Source: Blattamonas nauphoetae
Taxonomy: Eukaryota; Preaxostyla; Oxymonadida
Direction of reading: 5' to 3'
DNA length: 37,767 nucleotides
NCBI GenBank assembly: GCA_033064195.1
Contig: JARBJD010000519.1
Span: 1-37,767, forward strand
Below, piece after piece: positions 28,659-37,232 of this stretch (position 1 is its first letter; every line of letters starts with the position of its first letter). The position numbers and the translations under genes are program-made. Under the pieces are notes generated by a model, which saw only the letters and a list, made by a program, of their open reading frames with translations, had not been told where the DNA came from and ran no database searches.

Positions 28659-29018
28659 ATGACATCACTGAAAATATTAGAACCGTTTGATCCTGAGCAG
28701 AAAGAGTTCACAAACATCCACGACTTTCAGAGATACTTGGAGAAGAATAGAAAGGAACTGAATGAGTACACAACACAGAAACTGAATAGGATGATTCAAA
28801 TTGATGGATACAGAATAACAAAAATAAGAGGTGAGATAGCACTGAGGAAACGATATGCTGATGCTTCCACTTCTCCTAATTCACTATCGATTGACCAAAG
28901 ATTATCAGACATTGAAGAATCAATTCGGACGTTGACAGACACTCTCAGCATGAGGCTTCGAAGTCTTGACGAGACCATTGAGAACCTTCTACAAGAGCTC
29001 TCTGACCCTTCTGATTAA
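28659..29018 (+). CDS. Small Polinton protein with coiled coil
   Basis: 119 residues. An N-terminal half with YTTQKLNRMIQIDGYRITK is followed by a C-terminal predicted coiled coil (LSDIEESIRTLTDTLS, then LDETIENLLQEL). The middle pattern, a Thr-Gln-Lys-Leu-Asn stretch followed by a Gly-Tyr-Arg-Ile-Thr-Lys turn, resembles a short conserved ORF I recall from other Polintons, whose function is unknown. Its end overlaps the end of the opposite-strand ATPase region by about 30 bases (tail to tail). Confidence 0.6.
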   Translation: MTSLKILEPFDPEQKEFTNIHDFQRYLEKNRKELNEYTTQKLNRMIQIDGYRITKIRGEIALRKRYADASTSPNSLSIDQRLSDIEESIRTLTDTLSMRLRSLDETIENLLQELSDPSD

Positions 29019-29843
29019 CCCATCTTTGTTGATCTCAGTCAGTGCAACTCCATCTGTGTTGTATCGAAGAATGATTGCTTCACACTTTTGTTTCCGTTGA
29101 TAGATATTCCAGAAGTGTTGAGTATCAATTGGTGAGTTCAACTGAGGATAGACTCTACTGATTCGTTCTTTGTTGAATCCTCCAAAAATCCACATCGAAT
29201 CAATGTTTGACTTCATGTCTGCTGATAAACTGAAGAGTTCATGCATCGTCAGAAAGAAAGTGAACTTTGGTTGTCGATTCTCCAGTAACAAGTCCATCAT
29301 TGTCATTCTATTTTTGGATGCTCTTCGTTCCCCAAGAATTCGACGACAGTCATCAAGGAGGATAATCGTTTGGAGATTCTTCACTGAGAAGTCATCAATG
29401 TAAAGTGAGTCAAAGAGATTCTCTCTGCATTCATCAGTGATTCTGTTTTGCCACTGATTGTCAATAATCTCTTCATAAGCAGCTTTCGATTCCGAGAGTT
29501 CCAACAGAAATGGAAGAGCATCATCGTATTTAACTTTGACGTAAGGAACGTTCAGTATTGGTTTGAATTTATCGAATGTTGGATCAATGTTCTTATCAGT
29601 GACGAAGACAAAGAGATGGAATAGTTCATTCCTAACTTAAACATTCTGGAGCTTGGCAACCTCTCGAAGAGCATTAAAGGTTTTTCCACTTCCTCTATTC
29701 CCAACGAGGACATTAACACTATTGCGATTAAAATTTAGGTCTGGATGAATCTGTGATTGAACTTCATGAGAAACATTCCTACTAGATGCTTCACTCAATT
29801 TAGCATTCACGTATGCTGTAAGTGATATTGGAGATTTCTTCAT
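28989..29843 (-). pseudogene. Polinton packaging ATPase region (FtsK/HerA type)
   Basis: Fossil region on the minus strand. A Walker A motif, VGNRGSGKTFNAL, lies near 29680-29710, and a Walker B motif, QTIILLDDCRRIL, near 29340-29370. Downstream sensor-like residues follow in FTFFLTMHELFSL. This is the layout of the FtsK/HerA-type genome-packaging ATPases of Polintons, adintoviruses and virophages. It is the only core gene in this element on the minus strand apart from the fibre-like gene. The region is broken. Confidence 0.82.
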
Positions 29844-29877
29844 TTGTGATTTAACTCTAATTAAAATATCCTTTTGG

Positions 29878-29904
29878 TTTTTTTATTTTGTATGAAAACA
29901 CACA
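29878..29904 (+). promoter_or_regulatory. T-rich box before the 29905 gene
   Basis: TTTTTTATTTTGTATG sits about 15 bases before the ATG; here ACACACAATG replaces the usual TAAATG. Confidence 0.5.
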
Positions 29905-30609
29905 ATGTCACAAAAGATAGTGTACGTTCAACCACAAAGAAAAGCACAAGCGAAGAAACCAAGAATGAGATACGCAGCAGAGACTCAAGCAGCATTGAAA
30001 CGAATCTATGCTGACGATGATATTCAAACCAGACGCAATGATGCTCTGTGTAGTCTTCCATCAGCACGTGAGTATATTTCGAGAACTGGACGAAATTGGA
30101 CTGCGAAAATAGAACAATACGGACAAGTTCCTGATGTGATGGTGTACGATAATGATACTGGAGATCTGATTGCAGTCAATGGTGCCATGCTAACTCCATA
30201 CAACAGTAGACCAGTCAAAGAGACATACTACGCAATGAATCCAACACCAGACATGCGAAGACAGAAACCATACACATCATTCAATCAAGAAAATGGAAGG
30301 AAAATCAAAGCTGTACATCGGAATTTCCTCAAGAATGGAACATACGATTTGCCAACCAATTATAGAGACATCAGCTATGCCGATATGAAAACACAAAGAT
30401 CTCAACAACCATATACACTAATGAAGAAAGCAGTTGGTGAACACATGACAAACACATTGGGAATGACTCGTGCAAATCGAAGCAATCCAGCTGATCCCAG
30501 CAAGAATGTGTTAGACAATATGGTGTTCAATTCAATTCAATCACAGATTGCATCACTAATGTGGGATCAATGGCTTATTGATCATGTTCAGGACTACAAT
30601 CCCGTATGA
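29905..30609 (+). CDS. Unrecognised Polinton protein, 234 aa
   Basis: I do not recognise the family. The N-terminus is basic (KAQAKKPRMRYAAE) and the rest is polar without membrane segments. The motif MVYDNDTGDLIAVNGAML suggests a beta-rich turn. Position among the small virion-type genes between ATPase and capsid suggests a structural or assembly role. The stop overlaps the next start in an ATGA arrangement (30606-30609), which suggests coupled expression or a shared transcript. Confidence 0.65.
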   Translation: MSQKIVYVQPQRKAQAKKPRMRYAAETQAALKRIYADDDIQTRRNDALCSLPSAREYISRTGRNWTAKIEQYGQVPDVMVYDNDTGDLIAVNGAMLTPYNSRPVKETYYAMNPTPDMRRQKPYTSFNQENGRKIKAVHRNFLKNGTYDLPTNYRDISYADMKTQRSQQPYTLMKKAVGEHMTNTLGMTRANRSNPADPSKNVLDNMVFNSIQSQIASLMWDQWLIDHVQDYNPV

Positions 30610-30866
30610 AACAAAAGAAAGCCTTCAAGGAACAGATTCATCCAGTGTTTCTCCAAATGATCACTCAAGATCCAACGTATTTATCGGAATACTGTACTCA
30701 CTATTCAACTCACATATCAACACAATTGAATCAACTGAAAGCCAAAGCATTCAAAACAGTCACAGATGATGATATCAGTGGATACCAATCTGAAATGCCT
30801 GGATATTATCGATTTGCACAGTTGGACAGTTCTGGAATGGGAGCTATAGATCGAGCAGAAATGTGA
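30606..30866 (+). CDS. Small Polinton ORF, 86 aa, overlapping start
   Basis: This ORF begins inside the stop of the previous gene (ATGA) and has no T-rich box of its own, unlike its neighbours. It is polar with a Tyr/His-rich middle (YLSEYCTHYSTHIST) and ends QLDSSGMGAIDRAEM. It may be an extension of the upstream product in the ancestral gene or a coupled second protein; the sequence alone does not tell. Confidence 0.5.
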   Translation: MKQKKAFKEQIHPVFLQMITQDPTYLSEYCTHYSTHISTQLNQLKAKAFKTVTDDDISGYQSEMPGYYRFAQLDSSGMGAIDRAEM

Positions 30867-30882
30867 ATTTAAAAACATTAAT

Positions 30883-30909
30883 ATATATTTTTTATTTTTA
30901 TAGAAAGTG
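30883..30909 (+). promoter_or_regulatory. T-rich box before the 30910 gene
   Basis: TATATATTTTTTATTTTTAT followed by AGAAAGTG and the ATG at 30910. Confidence 0.6.
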
Positions 30910-31500
30910 ATGCAACCAATTCTAAGTTGTCAATTTACGAAACACACAAGTTCTTCTTCAGTACCAACATCAATCACCAACAATGTCATCATCGAGGATA
31001 GGAGCAAAGCTGGTGTAGATAATAGAGGATCGAAGATGGAGATGGAAAGAGTATGCTCTGAGCCTGTGGTCACTAATGAACGTGGTCCTTATGATCCTCC
31101 ACTTGAGACCTATCCATCTGCACCAATCGAAAGCCGTTCAATTCCACTTCGAGAATACACATCTAATATTTCAGCATTCAAAGATCAGTTGTTGCTAGTA
31201 TACAAGAATGCATTCGCCTGTGAAAAGAAACTACTGAATAATCTCATTGAACCATCGAAGAAACTGATCACAAACCAAAGTGATTTATGTGCACTGATTG
31301 CGACACTCACTGGGATTAATGATGTGGTGATCGAACTGGATGATTTGTCAACAAAATGTTCATGCATTAATTCTCTCCCAATCTTTCGAACAATTTTCAA
31401 GATCCTTGTTGATGGAAAAGATATGAGTATTGCCTATAACGAAGCATACAACACCATCCTCAATTATGGCATTTCTCTTACAAAGGCAATCCCGAGATAA
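30910..31500 (+). CDS. Unrecognised Polinton protein, 196 aa
   Basis: I set the start at the ATG at 30910, which follows the T-rich box; the frame also has a GTG at 30907. The first 70 residues are polar and Ser/Pro-rich. The rest is helical with CALIATLTGINDVVIELDD and a Cys-x-Cys (KCSCINSLP). I looked for an adenovirus-type protease triad (His, acidic, Cys) and did not find one. A structural minor protein is possible. Confidence 0.6.
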   Translation: MQPILSCQFTKHTSSSSVPTSITNNVIIEDRSKAGVDNRGSKMEMERVCSEPVVTNERGPYDPPLETYPSAPIESRSIPLREYTSNISAFKDQLLLVYKNAFACEKKLLNNLIEPSKKLITNQSDLCALIATLTGINDVVIELDDLSTKCSCINSLPIFRTIFKILVDGKDMSIAYNEAYNTILNYGISLTKAIPR

Positions 31501-31513
31501 ATTATTAATGAAT

Positions 31514-31535
31514 TATATTTTTTATTTTTCTATAA
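31514..31535 (+). promoter_or_regulatory. T-rich box before the first MAPG gene
   Basis: TATTTTTTATTTTTCTATAA plus ATG; essentially identical to the box at 34121-34139. Confidence 0.65.
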
Positions 31536-31844
31536 ATGGCACCAGGAAGTTTCAACAAACTCAAGAATATTGGCAAGCAATTCTTTCAATTCATCAAACC
31601 TCTAGCTCCAACATTACTTCAAGTCGGTGGTGGATTGCTCTCTCAAACGAACAGTAAATTCGGACAAACAGCGGGTGGAATACTCAATGGATTAGGAGGA
31701 ATGATGGACGTTTATCAACAGAATAAGGCGATCAATCGTCAACAGAAACCGCAGATGATCGAGTACGAACCTCCACGAAATGGACGATTCTCAAATGATG
31801 ATATGCCACTCTCGTCCAATTCCAAAATTCAATTCAAAGGATAA
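31536..31844 (+). CDS. Small MAPG protein 1, amphipathic
   Basis: 102 residues, starting MAPGSFNKLKNIGKQFFQF. A Lys-rich amphipathic start is followed by a Gly/Leu-rich hydrophobic segment (LLQVGGGLLSQTNSKFGQ) and a polar tail. It resembles in style the small membrane-active or core proteins (pVI or pX type) coded near the capsid gene in adenoviruses and Polintons. That link rests on size, composition and position only. It shares the MAPG start and layout with the next gene. Confidence 0.6.
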   Translation: MAPGSFNKLKNIGKQFFQFIKPLAPTLLQVGGGLLSQTNSKFGQTAGGILNGLGGMMDVYQQNKAINRQQKPQMIEYEPPRNGRFSNDDMPLSSNSKIQFKG

Positions 31845-31860
31845 TAATTCACTAGTATTC

Positions 31861-31881
31861 AAATATTTTTATTTTCCTAAA
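31861..31881 (+). promoter_or_regulatory. T-rich box before the second MAPG gene
   Basis: ATATTTTTATTTTCCTAAA joins the ATG at 31882 and decides the start; the frame is open further upstream to 31780 but without a box. Confidence 0.6.
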
Positions 31882-32181
31882 ATGGCACCAGGTTGGTTAT
31901 CAAAATTAGCAGCAGTTGGCAAAAACATACTCAGAGTTGGAGCTCCATTTCTGAATCTCATTCCATTTGTAGGGCCTCTGATTTCTAAGGTAGCACAGAC
32001 AGGTGTTGAGATGATCCCAGATGTGAAATCGGATCAGCAAATCCATGCAGAAAAGATGGCACAGTATGAGCAAGCAATCAATGAAGGAAACACGATAGTT
32101 GCGAACAAACTCAGAGGAGAAATAATGAAACTAGAAGAAAAGCTGAAACCGAAAGCGAAGAAACCAAAAAAGAAAAAGTAA
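31882..32181 (+). CDS. Small MAPG protein 2, amphipathic with basic tail
   Basis: 99 residues from the ATG at 31882. MAPGWLSKLAAVGKNILRVG leads into a hydrophobic segment with glycines and proline (LNLIPFVGPLISKVAQ). A helical, charged middle follows, and then a strongly basic end (KPKAKKPKKKK). The pattern of N-terminal amphipathic helix and C-terminal basic tail fits a capsid-interior protein that can touch membrane and DNA. It looks like a diverged duplicate of the preceding gene. Confidence 0.62.
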   Translation: MAPGWLSKLAAVGKNILRVGAPFLNLIPFVGPLISKVAQTGVEMIPDVKSDQQIHAEKMAQYEQAINEGNTIVANKLRGEIMKLEEKLKPKAKKPKKKK

Positions 32182-32201
32182 CTAGAGTTAAAGCATAAAT
32201 C

Positions 32202-32222
32202 TATTTTTTTATTTTTGTTAAA
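32202..32222 (+). promoter_or_regulatory. T-rich box before the capsid gene
   Basis: CTATTTTTTTATTTTTGTTAA plus AATG at the start of the long capsid-like ORF. Confidence 0.65.
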
Positions 32223-34091
32223 ATGAACTCGCATATAACACATCTGACAAACAAAAGAACTGGAGCTACATCACTGACTGGAAATACAACTGGATCAATC
32301 AAGTACACACGAGATGATATTGGTCAAATTCAACAACAACTAATGTCTGAACATCACATCAGTTTTCTCTTAAATGATGGAGCACATAGTACTTCTATTC
32401 AGGAATTGAAACCATCAGAGAATGCACGCTTCTACACGGGACAAGAGATAATCATTCCACTGACTGGTAATCAGGACATTTGTCAAATCGATGATTCATT
32501 CATTACGTTCACTATGACAGCGACATTGAAGGTCAATAATTGGAACACAACTGCTGGTAAGGTTGGATCGTTCATGAATGAGAGAATGTTCATCTTTGTT
32601 GGACTCAAGCATTCAGCATCTATCTTTCGTAGTCTTACAGTTCTTCACAACAATCAGAGAATCATCAGTACAACCACCAATGATGTTTCAATGGAATCGC
32701 ACATTTACAATATGATAAAACCGAAGAGTCAATTGGAGAATCGAAAACACTCACATACACCATGGTCTAATGCTTGGAATCACGATGAATCAGTCGCTGG
32801 TGTTTACATTCCATTATCGGATTTCACAACGACGTCAGGATCAGGAGTGTTCAAAGACACTATTGACGTCCCAATTCGAGTGTCAATCAATCTGGAAGAT
32901 CTTCTGATCTTTTCTGGAATGACTGACTATCCAAGATGTCTCTTTGGTGATTTGAAATTGAGTGTGTACATCAATGAGGATGCTTTTGTTTGTTGTCCAG
33001 TGAATCCTGAAATCACTTTCAAGAATACACTCTCGTCAATCGTTAATGGAACAGCTACAGCACCATCCATAAAGCCTTCGATTTCCAATTGCATTCAGCA
33101 TCGTCCACATTTCTTAAACAATCTCGTAACCTCATGCACTAAAAACTTCGTTCAAATTGGTCAATCATTTCTGCAACCAACTGTAACTCAAGACATCTAC
33201 TTTAATTCTGCTGGTGTTGTGGCTACAGAACCTGAATTTGTGGATCAGTACATTTCTCTTAACATTATGGATTATCGCATTGATGATGTCTATTGCATGA
33301 GTGTCGGATACAAGATAAAAGAAATCGCGAAAGAGAGTCTCAGGAATATGTATCAAAATCGTCCAGGTACAATTCCAGCAGAAAAGATATCATTCTATCC
33401 ATTTCAAAAGACACCGACTCCATCAGGAATTGATTGCACACAGCAGATGGTTCTCACAAATGCAAAGGACATCATGCTTCTCTTCCGTCACTACGACAAT
33501 GAAGTCACATGTTTCCACAATCCAATGCAGAAGAATATCCAAGTGAATCTCCTCAACAAGTACTATCCAGAACAACCGACTACAACTATTGGAGCTCGCT
33601 TCTACCAGTTCGCATTATCAACTCTCAATCTTGATTCATACCTAGCTGTTCCTGATGATTTGGAGCGATCATTGACGGATTCTCTCGTTGAAGAAAAACT
33701 CACTGGTGACGGAACATATCCAAATGAAACAATGACTAGAGTTCGACCGATTCATGACAATACTGACTTCCTTCTGTGCTTTCCTACTCAGAGAAGTGGA
33801 TGTCCAACAAACTGCAATGATTCAATCAGTTCCAGAGGTCAGAATGTTCCTGTCACATTGAGATCTCAACCAATTTATCAAGGCAATATTGACACATACT
33901 ACAATGTCTACAACCCAAGTGAAAAGGGTGGAAACATGACATCTTTTACTCATCCTCCAGCACCGATTCTAGCAACTACTGCAACCACATGGTGGGTCTT
34001 GCGATACAGCAATGGCGAACCAAGAGTCGAGTACTATCCTAATCACACACTAAAGGCGTTACACAAGGAGCTTGGCATTTTACCACATTGA
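32223..34091 (+). CDS. Polinton capsid protein 1, probable double jelly-roll major capsid
   Basis: 622 residues, in the size range of Polinton major capsid proteins. Beta-rich throughout, with FVGLKHSASIFRSLTVLHNN in the first jelly-roll-like part, PRCLFGDLKLSVYINEDAF at mid-length, and a conserved-looking end (PPAPILATTATTWWVLRYSN). It lies in the usual place after small virion genes and has its own T-rich box. The double jelly-roll assignment is by length, position and pattern, not by structure. It is related to the next gene. The ORF is open from end to end. Confidence 0.75.
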   Translation: MNSHITHLTNKRTGATSLTGNTTGSIKYTRDDIGQIQQQLMSEHHISFLLNDGAHSTSIQELKPSENARFYTGQEIIIPLTGNQDICQIDDSFITFTMTATLKVNNWNTTAGKVGSFMNERMFIFVGLKHSASIFRSLTVLHNNQRIISTTTNDVSMESHIYNMIKPKSQLENRKHSHTPWSNAWNHDESVAGVYIPLSDFTTTSGSGVFKDTIDVPIRVSINLEDLLIFSGMTDYPRCLFGDLKLSVYINEDAFVCCPVNPEITFKNTLSSIVNGTATAPSIKPSISNCIQHRPHFLNNLVTSCTKNFVQIGQSFLQPTVTQDIYFNSAGVVATEPEFVDQYISLNIMDYRIDDVYCMSVGYKIKEIAKESLRNMYQNRPGTIPAEKISFYPFQKTPTPSGIDCTQQMVLTNAKDIMLLFRHYDNEVTCFHNPMQKNIQVNLLNKYYPEQPTTTIGARFYQFALSTLNLDSYLAVPDDLERSLTDSLVEEKLTGDGTYPNETMTRVRPIHDNTDFLLCFPTQRSGCPTNCNDSISSRGQNVPVTLRSQPIYQGNIDTYYNVYNPSEKGGNMTSFTHPPAPILATTATTWWVLRYSNGEPRVEYYPNHTLKALHKELGILPH

Positions 34092-34120
34092 AAAAGTACT
34101 AAAGAAATATTGTATATTGT

Positions 34121-34139
34121 ATTTTTTATTTTTCTATAA
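34121..34139 (+). promoter_or_regulatory. T-rich box before the second capsid-like gene
   Basis: ATTTTTTATTTTTCTATAA ends at the ATG at 34140. Confidence 0.65.
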
Positions 34140-35856
34140 ATGAGAAGTATCAGATCAAATCAATCCAAACCAACATCGACATTAATCGAACAAATTGAAG
34201 TGCAATCATATCTTCCGAAACAATGGGATTCAGAGCCACACATTTATTCCATCCAAGAAGTGCATCCAACGAATCCTCCTATGCCATGTAGAATTGGAGA
34301 TGAGATTGAAGTTCCATTGTCCTATGACGGTCATGATGTGACTGAGTTTTCGAAGAGTCATTTGCGAATAGATCTCACGATTGCTGTTCCTGTTTTCAGA
34401 CCCTCTGATGACCCTGGGATTCCAGAAGTCGGTTTGTACGGAATGTTCTTTGGATTCAAATCATCATCAGATGCAATTCGAGATATGAGACTAGTCGACA
34501 GTCAAGGAAACATTATTGACAACACACTTCAGAATAATCATATACACGAGTCATTCCTGTATCACACTTTCAAGTCATTTGAAGAGAAAAACAACATGAA
34601 GCATTGCTACAGTCTTTGGGAAAATGTTCAGAGAATGGATCCAAGTGTGTGTGGATACTACAATACTCTGTTGTATAAGAGTCTCTCAGATTTACCTACA
34701 TCACTCATTTACTATTCCACTGATTATTCCATTCGTTAATCTCCTTCCACTGAGTACTTTTGATCAGTATTCAAATTCTATCTTTGGTAATTTACGATTG
34801 AGGTTTCATTTGACAACTGATTCACTTGTGTATTGTCCAATTCGACCTTCAACTGTCATTCGGAAATCAGTTCAAGATTCATCTAGTATTGGCTATGGTG
34901 GAACATCTGTCACACACACAGTTGGTTCAGATCGAATGTCAATCATGTTTGAAGGAGAATACTGTGTTTTAACACAAGAGTTTACCCAAATCGGCAATCC
35001 AGTTTCCCAATACGAAAGCTTAACCAAAGCAAATGGATCAATTGTAACTGTTCCACGGGTCAATTTCAGTTCTCAGACATACACAGTTCTCAATTCATCA
35101 GTGGATAAAGTCACTTCGATTTGCTATGGATATCAAATCACTGATGCAACAAAACAATCACTGATAAATACATATTCGAAGACTCTGTATGTTCTGAAAG
35201 CAGAAAGGATTGATACCCAATCGTTCCAATCAAAAGCAAATGCCATGGGAGTGAGATCAAACATCAGCATCAAACTCAACAATCTCATGAATCTAATGTG
35301 CTTATTCCCTGATAGACCAAATGAATGTACAGTCTTCAGAAATCCTCAATATGTTGGTCACTTCGAAATGCTAGGAAATAATTATCCCAATTTCCCAATT
35401 TCAACAAACTCACCAGAGTTCTATCAAATGATGATGGTGAACGGTGATTTCATCGGTTGTTCTGCTACTGAAGAGTTCGAAAATTCGATATGTCATCCTC
35501 GCCTCATCAAGTACTTCTACAATGGAGAAAACCGTCAACAACCGAGAAGAAGAGGTGCAACAGATGCTACTTGTTTCACATTCATGGTTCCAACAGATCG
35601 AAGCGAAATTGCTGGTGGAGAAGAAGGTATTTCAACAGCTGAATCAGTGAACATTGTTTTCAGAGGATCTCCAATGATTCAAGGAGAACTGGATCCATAT
35701 TTCACCTCAACTCCAGAAGGTCCTCCTCCACCGATTTTGGCATTGCATCAGGCAACATACTGGTTGTTCTGGATTGAAAGTGGAAAACCACGAGTTCGAT
35801 ATGTCATTGATCGTCGACTCCAAGAAGCATATGAAGAAGTGAAGAGAGGTTACTGA
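34140..35856 (+). pseudogene. Second capsid-like region, paralogue of capsid 1 (fossil)
   Basis: The region follows the same plan as the preceding gene: FFGFKSSSDAIRDMRLVDSQ corresponds to FVGLKHSASIFRSLTVLHNN; SIFGNLRLRFHLTTDSLVYC corresponds to CLFGDLKLSVYINEDAFVCC; and PPPILALHQATYWLFWIESG corresponds to the PPAPILATTATTWW ending. The two are therefore diverged tandem paralogues. Polintons usually carry one major capsid gene and one shorter penton-type gene, so a second full-length capsid-like gene is notable. The region is broken. Confidence 0.7.
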
Positions 35857-35871
35857 ATCAAACAAATATGA

Positions 35872-35895
35872 AATTTTATTTTGTTTCAAACACAA
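35872..35895 (+). promoter_or_regulatory. T-rich box before the 35896 gene
   Basis: AATTTTATTTTGTTTC, then AAACACAA and ATG; the spacing is longer than in the capsid boxes and similar to that at 29878. Confidence 0.5.
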
Positions 35896-36306
35896 ATGGT
35901 CAAACGTTATTTCTCAATTCAGAATTCAAACACTGCTCAACTCCCTCCTGATTTTTACCAATTCCAGAAATCAAAAATACAGTCACTTTCTCGACTGTAA
36001 ACTAATTCATGTTAAAGAGGAAATTGATGGGAACTCAACTGTCATCTCAAAAGATATTCCACAGCACATCACAATCCATGGCGATTGGATCCAGACAGAT
36101 GCATTCAATGACTCGTTTGTTGCTTTCTGTAACGAACAGATTGCGAAGCGAAAGAAGTGGGAACTAACTACTCGACAATCAATTGTGAAGATCTGGTTCA
36201 AAGACAGTTCTGGTGAATCAATTGAAATGGAAATATCAGAGACAATCAATGGAAAAATAATCAAAGAGTACTATGAATTTCTGGTTGATCTCATGTTGGA
36301 GTATTA
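35896..36306 (+). pseudogene. Small Polinton gene remnant
   Basis: A plus-strand coding region of about 400 bp with its own box. The start reads MVKRYFSIQNSNTAQLPPDF. A later part reads DIPQHITIHGDWIQTDAF, then KIWFKDSSGESIEMEISE and ends in FLVDLMLEY. I do not recognise the family. It is broken and lies tail to tail with the fibre-like gene. Confidence 0.5.
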
Positions 36307-36319
36307 ATGCTTCGCATTT

Positions 36320-37188
36320 CTATGATGACGGAGTCATGGTACTAGTCATTGTGTCGATCAGTGAATTATATTTTTGTATTAGTTCATTGATGATTGACTG
36401 TTGTTGTCCGACAATAGAGCACAATTCCTGAATGGCTTTGATACAGAAGCAAGAGAGTTCTGCATAATCAACTTGAAGACAGTCTGGATTAGAATCATTC
36501 ACAACTTCAGGGAATATTTCTTGGATCTGTTGTGCAATCACACCAATGTGCTTCTTCTCTCTTTCCTTCTTCAAGCATTCACATTTCACTGCAGTTCTTC
36601 AAGTGTTCTTCATCAGCTTCGTTCTCGATTTGCTTCGTCACTTTGTTGATCTTCGAGTCAAATGTGCTGAACTGGTACTTCACTATCTCCACTTTTTTCA
36701 GTTGCTCAAGAACATCGGGGTATGGCTCAATATTTCTTTTCACTCTTCTGTCTGACAGTTGAGAAAAACTTCCTGTTGTAGATATTGAAAACACTCCTGA
36801 ACCAGTATCCTCGTCATAGTAAAACAAAGCTGGTGAGTCACACGGTGACCACATAATGATACCATCACCACTGAACTGAATTCCTGATGTTTCTGCAATC
36901 GATTGTGAAATTGAAATGCCAGACTTAAATGTTGATGCCGGATATGTTCCAGGATACTTCGGAAGTGATCCCTCTGATATGTTCCACTTCGCTCCATTCA
37001 TTGATCAATCCTCCAATTTCTGGTGTCGTGATTGATCCATTTGTGCTGACTACTTTTGGATTGAAGAGATCGCTATCTTGTGATCTTCTGTTGTCTTCGG
37101 AGTGAGTCAATCACTGCTGCATTCTCGCTGGTCGTCGAGAGATTATGATCAATCATTTTCTCAATCATTTTGTGAATTGTATTTTTGT
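36320..37188 (-). pseudogene. Fibre-like region with peptidase S74 intramolecular chaperone domain
   Basis: Fossil region on the minus strand. The 3' part has the hallmark of the S74/endosialidase-type chaperone: SDRRVKRNIEPYPDVLEQL (near 36700-36755) and HIGVIAQQIQEIFPEVV (near 36497-36548), followed by a C-terminal coiled coil (QQQSIINELIQKYNSL). Upstream, FSGDGIIMWSPCDSPALFYY and Gly/Ser-rich stretches look like a fibre shaft. In phage tail spikes and in MYRF this domain trimerises the protein and then cleaves itself off at the Ser of the SD-x-R motif. Here it suggests a trimeric attachment fibre. The region is broken and lies next to the right terminal repeat. Confidence 0.8.
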
Positions 37189-37232
37189 CGACTCATTTTT
37201 CGTTTGCTCTTTCATTGAAATTAAAATTTTTG

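Noticed and set aside
30910-31500. Adenovirus-type maturation protease
   Set aside because: The position would fit, but I could not find the His, acidic and Cys signature in this or neighbouring ORFs.
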